Shown here: positions 11,458 to 22,313 of the stretch, in pieces | Layout of the letters: each line of letters starts with the position of its first letter | How positions within the stretch are numbered: position 1 is the first letter of the stretch | Source of the DNA: Tigriopus japonicus | Lineage: Eukaryota > Arthropoda > Copepoda > Harpacticoida > Harpacticidae | Assembly: GCA_010645155.1 (NCBI GenBank) | Contig: JAAGOF010000015.1 | Location: 70,529-134,528 of the forward strand | Direction: 5' to 3' | Length of the DNA stretch: 64,000 nucleotides | Translations under genes and position numbers: made by a program | The notes under the pieces: model-generated | What the model saw: the letters and a program-made list of their open reading frames with translations, nothing else | The model's database searches: none | What the model was told of the DNA's origin: nothing

Positions 11458-13698
11458 ATGAATGTGATCATGGACAAAGAGGCGAGTGATGCGTCTTTGT
11501 CGTCCTTGGAGGAGAGCTCCTCGACTTCAGAGAAGTCTTCTTCAATTGAGGAGATCTTGTCCAGTATGTCTGTGGAAGTTGCTACAAGCAACGCTCAGAA
11601 TGCACTTTTAAACCTATCTTGGCCGGATATCCTGATGGCCCGAATTCTGCCTCTGCTCAGCATTGAGGATGTGTTCAACCTCCGATCGTGTTCTTCCGGA
11701 TTTCATTGTCTGGTCGGGCATTACTTTGCCTCGGCCAGGCGATTAAACCTCAGCACAAAGAAAAATATCACGGAAACCGCCTTCAAGGTAATTGCAAAAC
11801 CGGGCATTATTACACAAATTTAGGATTCTTTTTGGTAGGTGCATGAGCTCTCGGAACAATCAAATAAGTCATTGATGCCAAGCATTATGATTAAGCTTTT
11901 TAGTTTTATTTCTGCTATCATTAGTCATTGGTGGAGGGCCGAAAAAAATTAGTCATCAATGTACACAGCATTACTTCCAAGTTTTTAGTTTTAATTCTTC
12001 CAAAATAGCTCATTGGTGGAGGGTAGGAAGAAATTATGAAATATTATAAGCGAGAGCAGGGGTCGGCAACACCTTTTGGGTCAAGGCCCACAAAGTTTGA
12101 TTTTAGTAATCAGGGGTCAGCTAAATAGAAATTGGTGGTACAGCGGCCCATAAACAAATGATCACAGAGCTGCGGCCCCATAATCTCAGCTCTGTGAATG
12201 GGACCCACTATTTTGGATTCTCTCCATTGCTACTGAGCCCACCAAAAATCACCATATGGCTTACATTTGAGCCGCAGCCCACTGGTTGCTGACCCCTGAA
12301 CAAGAGGATTTGGAGTTGCAAAAAGTACCAACAAAAGTTTGGAAATAACTCGAAGTGCCAAAAAAACCCAAATATTTTTGGTGTTGTAAATTAGCAATAA
12401 AAGCAGACCAAATGTTTTTTATGATTTATCATTCTTTGGATCTGAATCATTTGGTGTATTTGTAGACCAAAATTATTTTTTGGCGACCATTCTTTTGGTT
12501 GGATTAAATAGTACTTGAAGCAAAATATTGGTCAGGGAAAACGCTAAAAAGCACACCTTTTTGTAAGGGTAATCTGCAAAAAAAGTGCTCAAAAATCTCG
12601 AAAACAAGGTGTTGAAAAAAGACTTTTTTTTTAATTCTCAATTTTTACTTGCTGAGCCTATTGGGTTGGGTTATTTTTGGAATCAAAAGGCAATGGAACA
12701 TTCGAACCATTCTCCTCGAATTAGAAAGAAACACAAATCTAATTCATCAGCATTGAAACGCTCACAATAACATGACCCATCACAACATTAAAAAAATCAA
12801 AAAACACTTTTCTCTTTTCTATGGTTCAGAGGCTTAAACGTTGATATCTTAAATTTTTAGCCCATGGCCATAATCACAGGTTTCACTACGGCTCTCTTTT
12901 CATCTATTTCAGATAATCACTATGGAAAGTCGCTCTTTGAGATGCTTGAATGTCCGTGGATGCAAAATTGTCACGGATGAACTGATTCGGCCCATCTTTG
13001 TGAACAATAAGCATCTTCATACCGTGAACTTGGCCGATTGCCACCATTTGACTGCCGGATGTCTTCAAACGCTAACCATGAACTGCAAAACACTTCAAGC
13101 GTAAGTTGTAGTAGTGTATGTTTTTATATAAATTGTGGTTTAAAAACTTTTTTCCCTAAAATATTCAGGTTGGTATTGAGAGATTGTCATTGGGTGACAC
13201 GGGCAAGCATGGAGTACCTGGCACATCATCAAAATAAACTGCGCATGATTGACTTAACCGGATGCTGGGAATTGGTGGACAGTACAATCTTCCAAATCCT
13301 CTCCAAATTCACAATGTACGTTTGTCATATAAGCACTTTAAAAATATACTACAGCTAATAGGTTATTTTTTTTCAGGCTAGAGATTGTTTATTTGTGCAA
13401 TATCTACTCACTCACCAATCAAACCATGCGGGCACTGGCTTCCTTCACGAAACGCTTAAAAGTGTTGGAGATCAAGGGCTGCTGGCGCATCACAGACAAA
13501 GGGATTTCTTTGGTGGGAGAATATTGTAAGGACCTCCTCTATTTGGGCGTGGCAGACTGTCGAGACGTGACAGAAGCGTCTTTGCAAAAACTCCGAGCTC
13601 GTGGGATCAAGATGGACCGACCGCAAAATCCTTTTTACCGACCTGATGCTGACGTGCCAAATCAAAACCGCGATCGCCCTCTTCGATTGCAAGTTTGA
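11458..13698 (+). CDS. FBXL15: F-box/LRR-repeat protein 15 (jetlag-like)
   Basis: Four coding exons, 11458-11787, 12913-13100, 13169-13315 and 13377-13698, encode about 328 residues with matching phases and GT-AG introns. After a Ser/Glu-rich N-terminus comes an F-box (about residues 52-95: LSWPDILMARILPLLSIEDV...LRSCS). Amino-terminal-type leucine-rich repeats follow, with repeated C-x2-L/I-T motifs (LNVRGCKIVTDELI, LVLRDCHWVTRASM, IDLTGCWELVDSTI, LEIKGCWRITDKGI). The C-terminal block, LGVADCRDVTEASLQKL then LRARGIKMD and a final LQV, matches vertebrate FBXL15, which also ends in LQV. FBXL15 is the substrate receptor of an SCF ubiquitin ligase: SMURF1 in vertebrates, and Timeless for the fly homologue jetlag. 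Which substrate applies here is unknown. A second in-frame ATG at 11470 is an alternative start. The first intron carries a hAT MITE. Confidence 0.88.
12057..12298. mobile_element. hAT-like MITE in FBXL15 intron 1
   Basis: 242 bp with inverted ends CAGGGGTCGGCAAC and GTTGCTGACCCCTG, a classic hAT terminus. The flanks AGCGAGAG (12049-12056) and AACAAGAG (12299-12306) match at 6 of 8 positions, so the target duplication has decayed. No coding capacity. Confidence 0.88.
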
Positions 13699-13891
13699 GA
13701 AGCCGCTGTTTTTTACAAAGGACCTTTTTAAGCATTGAGGATAATCCTTGCACAAGAACTTCGAAGCTTGATTTTTTGTCAGACTAAAACAATGACTTTT
13801 TCTATACAAGAGGACAAATTTTGGTCCGCAAGTGTCTTATCGGAGCATTCCTGGGATCCCTAGGTTTCCAAATGCGCACTTTAAAATATTT

Positions 13892-13911
13892 GTATATATA
13901 TATATATATAT
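13892..13911. repeat. (TA)n microsatellite
   Basis: A run of TA dinucleotides in the shared 3' region of FBXL15 and the ZFAND4-like gene. Confidence 0.7.
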
Positions 13912-13964
13912 GTACGAAATCTGTATAATCATATCCGCAAAGCAAGCAAGTGTTCAGCTCTTTG

Positions 13965-13970
13965 TTTAAT
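13965..13970 (-). terminator. Possible poly(A) signal, ZFAND4-like gene
   Basis: The minus strand reads ATTAAA, the common variant signal, about 85 bases beyond the ZFAND4-like stop codon. No AATAAA is visible on this strand in the interval. Confidence 0.4.
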
Positions 13971-13986
13971 CCTCGTTTAAACACGC

Positions 13987-13992
13987 AATAAA
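13987..13992 (+). terminator. Poly(A) signal, FBXL15
   Basis: AATAAA about 290 bases after the FBXL15 stop codon and only about 60 bases before the end of the convergent coding sequence. Confidence 0.6.
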
Positions 13993-14053
13993 GTATTATA
14001 TATGAGTTCACTGTGAGGTCATAGTTGAGTTTCCCGCCAGGATTCAAAGAAGG

Positions 14054-17000
14054 TTATATTTTGGGCAGTTTTGGCAGGACAACAATCGGATTTTCCCGCT
14101 CCAGGATTTTCCTGCCTTCTGTTTTGAAGTCAAAGGTGCAACCGTGAAGTTCTGGATGGCGATGTTTGGCGCAAAATAATCCCTGACAAGAACAAGGAAA
14201 CCCATTGGTAATGTTGAGCTTCTTGCGGCAACTGCCCTCACTGCAACGGGGTCGCGGCGTCTTTTTTCGTTTGCGCCCTTTGGCTGAAGAGCTACCGGGT
14301 CGCCCTGTGGTAAATGTAGGGCCATTTTTAGCAGATAATCCTGAGGCAGAGCGTTTGGAAAGTTTTGAGGATGTCCGTCCAGACCAATTCCTTGAACTCT
14401 TTTTCAAAGAAGACCCAGATCTGGCCAGGAAATCAGGTGTAGCCGTCATAGGGACATCAGGTACGAAAATGTCATCCTCTGCGCCAGACATGGACGCCAC
14501 GGCAGAACCTTTCTTTGGCCGTGGACGCACTGCCATACTGCCTTTGACTTGATCAAAGTTGTTCAGGTTGTTGATGTCCGTAGTGATGAGTTTTTGAGTC
14601 CTCCGGCGTCGCACAATCTCCACATTAGGGTCATCAGGGTCAAGTTTCAGGTCGATCACATCAATATCACGGTTAAATATGTTGTCGTCCATTGTGGACG
14701 GGAGAGGGGCACTGGATCTCTGACTGAGCCCTAATTGTGACTCATTCTTCTGGAGCCACTCTGGGACAGTTCTTATAGGGTTGTTGCGCATCATCGGCAG
14801 AGTGGTTGAAAGACTGGATTGCCGGGAGAGGGACCTTTGCCGGGCTTGGTTGACAATTTGACTCTGACTGCTACAATTATTGTTGTTGTTGTTGTTCGTG
14901 GTGGTGTTTACAGGTTTATTCGATTGGGTTCCAGTTCCAAAACCCTGCAAGGGTTGGATGCTGGTTGTGGTGGAGGACAAATCCAGGTCATCCATCCTCA
15001 GATCTGCGGTGAAGCATAGGAACTTTTTGCTGATTGCACAAGGTTTCACGTTTGACTAGAACCTTACCTGTTTTTTGATTACTCGTGTGGATAGGTGGAA
15101 GGGGAACGGAATAGTGCACTTCCATTCCCTCTTGGAGCACATTCTCTTGTGGTTGCTTGACATGCACGGAGTCCCTGCGTGCAGTTTTTACACGTTCTCC
15201 TCGTTTTGTGGTACTTCGGGGTCGACGTCTCTGTTGAGACTCGGTAATGGAGCCATGAGGACTTGCGTGCCCTGCAATCTTGCCATTTGTGGGAGGAGGA
15301 TATTGATTGTTGATGTTGTTGTTCAACCTTGATGAGGCTGAATTGGAAGCAGTGGATCGTGTTCCCGTTTTCCGACGCCTCTTGCGCTGTGGGAGTGCAA
15401 AGAAAACAGACCGAGGTCATTCCATGGGTGGCCTTTCATGCCACTTTTTGGCCTTAAGACAATTGAACGTACGATCAAGGATACATTACGGTTGAGAAGT
15501 TTTACTTTTCAAAAAATTCCTGTCCCAAAAGAAAAAAGAAGGAAGAATTTGGCCGAAACTTTGTACAGTTGACATTTTCTTAAATTATGAATTAGACGTG
15601 TCCTCATTGTCCTAGACAAAGGGGTATTAAAAATACCACTTGTCATGTTATCAAGTACCGTGCTTCATTACCTTTTCTTTTTTCATGTGAAGGTTTTGAA
15701 GTTGCAGTCTCAGATCAGTCATCTTATTCATAGTGAGGGCGTTCATTTTTAGGCGTTCCTCCAAAGCATCCTTGTCTAGACCAGGATCATCTTTGACAAA
15801 AAGGTTTTTGGCTGAGTTTTCCGACCACGAATCCGACAACGGTGAATAGGACCCATCAGCTTTTTCCAAGACATGATAAAGGTTGACTTGATCACCTTCC
15901 CTGAATAAGAGCACGGTGACCTGTTTGGGAATTGAAAAGTTGCGATCCCATAATTGCTCAAAAGTAAACGCATCATGATTTACCTGTCCATTTTTGGGCA
16001 TCTTGTCCAAAAGTTGTGCACGATTCTTGGCCATGAGCTCTCTAATATCACGGGGAACACGCTCTGGGTCAACAGATTGCCCCATGGCTGATTGAGGAAC
16101 AGGGATCCGTCGAGTATTGATTGGACCTCCTCGTAAGGCCAAGATCAGTTTCAAGGTGGACCCGGATTCAATTTGATATTCAAACAAGGATGGGGCGTCC
16201 TCCAATTCTTTTCCTAAAGACGCAAAAGGAAGGTTTCAAGTTCCGCAATCAATAACAATGATTTCTTCTTTTCATAATGAGAGAAGTTTGAAGCCATTTT
16301 GTTTTGGGATGAATTATTAGGGAAGGTTGATGGGATAAGCGCATTCATGTGTTGAATTTTGAATGAAAGCGTTCAAATTTAATTGATTTACATCTCTTAG
16401 CTCGAAGTAATTGAAGTCCACATTCAAATATAATTTCATCGACAAAAGCAATGGGCTCCAAACTTGTTCAAAAACTAAGCCGAATAATTTGACCCAAATT
16501 ACAAAATAATTGAGAAGAAAATATGGAAAAAGTTTCTTGAATTTAGAATGAGGCATAGAAATATGAAAATTGCAACTTGAAATGGCCATAAACTTGTTTA
16601 TGCTTGACAAAGGACCCATGGCAATAGAGGATTTTAAACCAAGCTTAAAAAATTCGCCCATAGATGGCGTGAAAGAGGGGGTAAGCACTAAGCCCACAAG
16701 TCTTTTCTCTCTACTTGCCCAACCTTCCCTGCCATCTATTGGCGAATTTTTCAAGCTAGCTTAAAATCCTCTTTTGTTATCAAACATATTTTGTGAACAG
16801 TTCTGACGAGGACCAATTTTGGGTCTCACAGGATTTTTAAGCCTAATAATATGACGCAAAAAAATATGAACCAACTCTTTAAGCAGGTTTTCTTGATTAG
16901 ATTTCTTTTAGACAACAATGAAATCGAGAGAAAATGAACATGTCAAAATTGATAAAATCCAATTTGAAAAAATAAGGATTTCAGAACACTTTTGAAAAAG

Positions 17001-17875
17001 AACACAATTGATGAACCAATGTTTTTTTCTCGTCCAAGCCATGACAATAAGTTTTCAGATTCCAGTCCCAATTGGATAAAGAACCCTTAAAAAAATAATC
17101 ATCAAAATAGAATTTAAGTGCAACCTCTCAACATTATGAAACAAAATTTGTTTTGTTGTGTCCAATACATCAGAAAAGTAAGAAAGGGAAGTCAAACTTT
17201 TGCACCAGAGTGCAATTTTTGAGATTTCATTGGTATTGGGACCTCCCAAACTTTTACATTGTAACCTCTCAGTCAGCTGTTACTTAAAGGAATATTTGAA
17301 GGTAGAAAAACCCTTGATAAAACAAATTCAAGAACAGCTCTTGGTATCAAAATGAAGTTGCCCTGCTTATTCCAATACATTCAGCTTTGACTGTGCTCGG
17401 GAATTTCACATCTCATGTTGCTGTTATAGGAGTAACTTTTTCGAGAAACTTTAGTCACAGATGTTATTTTTTCTCCACATGAGGTTGCGAGACTTTACAT
17501 CTGTGATGTCAAAGTTCGTTCAAAAGTTCTATATAAAACATGTCGTGTAACAGCACCTTAACTTTGTCAGTAACTTGCTCGTGTAACTGGACCATTAGAC
17601 AAATCTGGTTCAAATTTGGGCATTTTGTCCGACCAAAGACTTCCATTAAGTTCTTGTCCCTTCATAAACGAAACGATTCCAAATCACTTACCCAGGTACA
17701 ATAAGTGCATTTGACTCTTTGGAATGCCTTCCAAACGATGCAATCGACTCTTGATGCTTCCAATGGTCTCATATTTGGACAAACGCATCTCAAAGATGGT
17801 GCCAACCAAGGATTCCACACAGATCTCGATCACATCATCGTTGATATCGTCCAAATCCGACTCAAACTCAGACAT
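14054..17875 (-). CDS. ZFAND4: ZFAND4-like protein: ubiquitin-like domain plus AN1 zinc finger
   Basis: Four coding exons, 17875-17692, 16213-15672, 15386-15068 and 15003-14054, give about 664 residues, close to vertebrate ZFAND4 (about 730). The ATG at 17875 is preceded in frame by TGA TAG, which fixes the start. Residues about 16-90 form a ubiquitin-like fold split by the first intron: IFEMRLSKYETIGSIKSRL, LLYLGKELEDAPSLFEY, then STLKLILALRGG. The middle is low-complexity (Asn runs, Ser/Arg, basic patches). An AN1 finger sits at about 602-641: C-x4-C, LNITNGFPCSC, FCAKHRHPE, HGC. The AN1 family is linked to ubiquitin and proteasome pathways; the exact role of ZFAND4 is poorly known. The gene converges on FBXL15 and starts about 300 bases from the end of the next minus-strand gene. 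Confidence 0.88.
17454..17562 (+). repeat. Dispersed repeat R1, copy a
   Basis: Shares GTCACAGATG, GAGGTTGCGAGA, TGATGTCAAAGTTCG and TGTCGTGTAAC with the copies at 21990-22113 and 37039-39552. It lies in the first intron of the ZFAND4-like gene. No coding capacity. Confidence 0.7.
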
Positions 17876-18179
17876 GTTCACCAAAGAGTTGGACTTGTCC
17901 TATCAGTAACCACATGATATATCCGTCATCAATATTCAATGCTCACAGTGTGTTGTTGTTGGGGACTACCAATCACGCCTCAAGTGGTCATTGTTCCACT
18001 TTTGGTCTCTACCTCACTTTCTAACATGTTCCGAATTTCCCCCAACCAACATTCTGTGGAATTAGAAAGCTCAACGTGACGGACAGGTATTTGTATGTAT
18101 TTCACCAGAATCGGAAGAGTGGGAATGTATAATGATAATAATACAGGTCAATTGGGCCTGAAGATTGGTGTGAAAGACT

Positions 18180-21100
18180 TTAATAGTAGTAAGAGGATCG
18201 AGTAGGATATTGACAGTTCATGGTGAAAATGCCACGATGAAGTTCCGTGTGACAGCATTTCTCTTGATTTGGACACTCAAAGTCGTATGAACAGGAACGG
18301 ATGTAATCTCCAGCCACGCCTAAAAGTAAAAAAGGAAAAGAAAACTGAAAGAACTGTAGATGAACTATTATTTAGAACATTGGAATTTATGTTTAAACTC
18401 TTTGTGTCCGATTTGTTTAGTAACATTTTTCATGTTTAGGAATGTTGCACCATGTAAAGGGGAAATGAGATCTTGGCTCAATTCGTGTGCAGGAACCAAA
18501 ATTTCAGGTGAATTCTTTTTAGTCTGAAACTACGCGGAATACGTTAACATTGTAACTATTTTCACCAGATTTTTTGTTCAACTTTAAGGCGAACGAATAT
18601 GGCTGAAAAATGTAAAAAGAATCAAGGAAAGATTTAAAAAATGATTTTGGATGATGCATATTTGCTAAAATCATTCACTTTTCCAATTCTTTTTAATTCT
18701 TTTAGACAATTTCATTTTCACGACTTCTTGTCTGATAAGTTCTGAAAAGTTCAAAAACCAAAAAAGGTGGCAAAATTTTCTTTTAATATGGACTAAAGGA
18801 ACTTAACCAAAAATACCTTTATTCAATGTTATTGTGAAATGTTTAGCTTGTCCCCATCTATCAAAAAGAAGTGTCCCTCAACATTTTGTGAAGCAATAAG
18901 ACTAATTAAAATGAAGCATTTTTAAACAAATCAAGACTCAAAATTATTATCAAGGCTCGAAATTGTTATCAAGACTCGAAATTATTTTCAAGACTCGAAA
19001 TCATTTTCAAAAAATAAATGAATTGAAATTACTTTGCAATTTTCTACCATGCAGTATTGTATTAATATCAGCCAGATTTGAAAAGTAAAATCCTTGCATC
19101 TAAGTCATTTCTGAAAAAAAAGTATGGTAAGACTATTTGCCATATTTGGTTCTTTGGCTTGCTTCTTGTGCCATTTGGTATGACAAAATATGTTTCATGA
19201 TATTAACTCTCATTAGATTTCTGAATCAGCTGCTAGCCTATCAACTCAGGACACAATCACTTTCCGAGCACTAAACCTACTAGAAAGCTTTGAGTTGTAT
19301 GTGCTTTGGTGATGATAATCCGATTGCCAATCTGATCTCGAGTTCCTTGGACAAGATCCCGGCTTTTGAATCCCTTGTGGGTAGGACGGCGGAATTGGAC
19401 CTAAAAACCCAAAACAAACAAAACAAATGGAGCATCTCAAAACGTATTTTTTTTGTCGTTAGTGCTCTCTCATACTTATGGGATTGTAGGGGTTGTAGGG
19501 AGGATATGGCGCAGGTGGGTAATTTGGAGGAAGATGTGGAGATCCAGGAGGATATTGAGGGTATTGTTGATAAGGAGGGAGGGATCCTGGATAAGTGCCA
19601 GGGTAGGAAGGGAATCCAGGATTGTGATAATGCTGGTGTTGGTGGTAATAATCATATATGGAGTTGGTGGACCTTGAGCAGCAATCTGGATTGAGAGAGC
19701 GTGAGCAGCAGTATTCGGCTCTTTTAGAGCTCTTCTCGCAATCAGTGAGCAAACAATGGGCGGACAGGAAAAAGTCTGAAATACAAAAACACACACAGCC
19801 AATAGAGTTCTTATACTGAAAGAAAGAATATTTCATTTTATTTTCAATAGGTGTCGCTGCGACTGTTCTTGTGTAAGCAACAGCTGTTGATGACGTCACC
19901 CTCCATTTTGGGAGGTAATTGATAATATATGTGAACTTCCAAAAATGAAATTGCTTAAAAAGCGGGCCAATAACAAACATCAATTAAGTTGAGCACAAGT
20001 TAATGAAATAAATAAGATTTCAATCATTTTTTTGCGATTTCATAAAGGTTTTAAAGCATTTATTGTTTGTTCCACACATAAAGGGTTTTTTTTGTTTCAA
20101 AGGTCAAATTTTGAGATTATCATTTTGCCATTGAATGCCTGAAAATTTATTTCAATATCAAACAGAAGTAAGGGAAGACAGGGATTAATAAAAGATGATT
20201 TAAACTTTTTAAGGAGCTGAACAACACATCCTTGTTTATCTGCCTTGTTCAGTTCTTTTCAAGAAATCAATAGCTTTTTGTAAAATAATTTGAGCAATGA
20301 AAAATAATTGTGTTCTTAAGGAAGCCAAAGAATAAAGAAAAGACTAGCTTAGGATTGCAAACTTTTGTATTTGGTAAAATATGACATATACATACATGTT
20401 AACAAGTGATATATTTTGGCTAGAATATAACAACTTTTGTCGAACTGAGTGCAACTTTCAACAAAAAAATATTGCAGCCTTGGGGCAAAAGACAACAATT
20501 TTATCCAAGCCCTAATAATTGCATTAGTAGATTTGTATTATCCACGTGTTTTTCTGAGGTTAAGCTTTCATTAAATGCTAAAACAAAAACTTTCTCCATA
20601 AGATTTGTGTGACTCTAGGTCGGTTGTTGAGGTAGTTTTGAAGCATAAAAGAAGCATATGAGGTGAAGTAGAGATAAACATGCTCGTTCAAGTTTCACTA
20701 TTGCAAGCTGCGATTGAAAAACGCAGCATATGCAATAAAACTTGATCGAGCTTTGCTATTTCTACTCTGTCGAATGTGCTTCTTTTGTGTTTCTTCATTG
20801 CTTCTAGATATGCTTCCACTATACTTCAAAACTATTGAACTCAAACTCGATTAGGTAGTGGAAATCCAAAGTTCTGTTCTTTTTCGTCCAAATTGATGCA
20901 TTAACCTTTTAAACCACATCCCCCTGGGTAAAATGTTCATCTGAGCGTTTATGGTTTGCTAGTTCTTAAATCACGAGCATCTTATCCGTCTGAATCACGT
21001 TCAAGAAGCTCCAAGGCTTTTTCGACAAGGTCCAATGTACCATCAAGTCGTATTGCATGAAGAATATTTGTAAAGCTCAATCAACAACATAAATCATAGC

Positions 21101-22313
21101 TTTTCACCTTATTCGTGAAAATGAATATAATGAACTGAGTTAGAATTATGTTGACTCTTAATTTACTGCTAAAGTTTAGTCTTCGAACGTTTCGTAAACC
21201 TTTCGGCCGAGAGCTCTTTTGAGTGACCATCTTAAAAAACCCAATCAACTTTTCTCAGGCAAATTAAACAAACGTGATGGGGTTTTAGAAAAAGGGGAAT
21301 GATTTTCAAAAAGTCAAAACAAAAATTTTTTAGGGGGTCTTCAAAAAACAAGTTTCTTCAAAAGGAAAATGTTTCATAGAGTGAACACGGTGTTCTTTAG
21401 CAACAGAAGTTGTTTTTTTAATTCCAAAGACTTTTGAGACCAGTTTTGAAGTTGAAAAGTCTTACTGCATTTTTTAATTCTTTTAATTAGGTCACTGGGC
21501 GGCCGAAAAACGTAATGTAGAACATATTTAAAATCAATTATTTGAACGTTTTATTCGTCCGTATTCTTAAGTAGTCTAATGGGCATATTTACCTAAACTA
21601 TTGCTAAAATCTATTTAACTTGAGGTCTAAATCGATGGGAAGAAACTCCAATCGAGAATGCTGATGAAAAAAACTTTTCAAAATTGATCTGCGGAATAAA
21701 TCTTGCTAAAACATTTTTTTTAGAACAGTATCGAATTTTATGCAATTGAAAATCAAGTTAAAGATAATTGTCAAGTGTTTGCTATTAAGTGACATTATTT
21801 ATTTTATTTTTTTTATTTTTGCTCGTGAATTAATTCAAAGAATTCAATGTACAGCAGCACTTTTTAATTTCAAAACTGATCTCAAAAATCTTTGTAACTA
21901 AAAAAAAACATTTCTCCAGCTGAAAACCATTGTGCGGAAGCAAATTTTGATTAGATTTTGCCAAATCACAGATTGAGACAAACTTCGCAGTCACAGATAC
22001 AATTTTTCATTGGCAAGTAAGGTCTCCGCAAGAGGTTGCGAGATTGTACACCCGTGACGTCACAGTTCGCCTCAAACTGTGATACAAAACGTGTCGTGTA
22101 ACTGGACCTTAACCAACCTGCAATCACACCAAAGGTTCGTCCTTGTGGTTGAGCCTTGCCTCCCCGTGGAGATTGGGATTCTTGACGTCCCCGGTCTTCA
22201 CCGGGGCTCGAACCCCGTTCCCCTGGGTCTGCCGTCCGAAGGGACACATCCGATATCTTTCCTGAAGTCAGGTTCGTATAAGTCAATACCAAAACCAACA
22301 CACTCAACCACAT
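18180..22313 (-). CDS. Secreted Cys-rich protein with Pro/Tyr spacer and divergent WAP-like domain
   Basis: Four exons with compatible phases, 22313-22118, 19775-19476, 19400-19281 and 18319-18180, encode about 251 residues. The start ATG opens a clear signal peptide (MWLSVLVLVLTYTNLTSG). A charged, Gly/Pro-rich stretch follows, then a Cys cluster at about 70-98 (AHCLLTDCEK, YCCSRSLNPDCCSR). Next comes a His/Tyr then Pro/Tyr-rich spacer with YPGTYPGSLPPYQQYPQYPP-type repeats. The C-terminal part has WAP hallmarks: KPGSCP, then SCSYDFECPNQEKCC and a last Cys near the end. Only six WAP cysteines are visible instead of eight. WAP proteins are often protease inhibitors or antimicrobials in crustaceans; the function here is not established. 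The least certain points are the first-exon donor (G|GTTGGT) and the third-exon donor (A|GTAGGT). I know no named family with this order. Confidence 0.68.
20633..20834. repeat. Foldback (inverted-repeat) element
   Basis: The ends are TAGTTTTGAAG and CTTCAAAACTA. The arms continue imperfectly inward (AAGAAGCATATG facing GCTTCTAGATATGC, AAGTAGAGATAAACATGCTC facing GAGCTTTGCTATTTCTACT) to a centre near 20728. About 200 bp, no open frame. No clear target duplication. Confidence 0.6.
21420..21640 (+). mobile_element. Fragment related to the 37-39 kb element
   Basis: CCAAAGACTTTTGAGACCAG and, further on, TTAAGTAGTCTAATGG plus TTACCTAAACTATTG match the order and spacing of pieces near 37365 and 37622 inside the 2.36-kb element. 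It is diverged and lacks the 17-bp tandem array. Confidence 0.5.
21990..22113 (+). repeat. Dispersed repeat R1, copy b, abutting a splice donor
   Basis: Contains AGGTCTCCGCAAGAGGTTGC, GACGTCACAGTTCG and GTGTCGTGTAACTGG, shared with the other two copies. Its right end lies only four bases from the modelled first-exon donor of the WAP-like gene. Confidence 0.65.

Larger units (their letters stand above)
19776..22117. other. Long first intron of the WAP-like gene
   Basis: About 2.3 kb of AT-rich DNA holding a foldback element (20633-20834), a fragment related to the 37-39 kb element (about 21420-21640) and repeat R1 copy b at its very start. No exon recognised. The last intron (18320-19280) shows nothing beyond short AT-rich internal repeats near 18940-19010. 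Confidence 0.5.
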
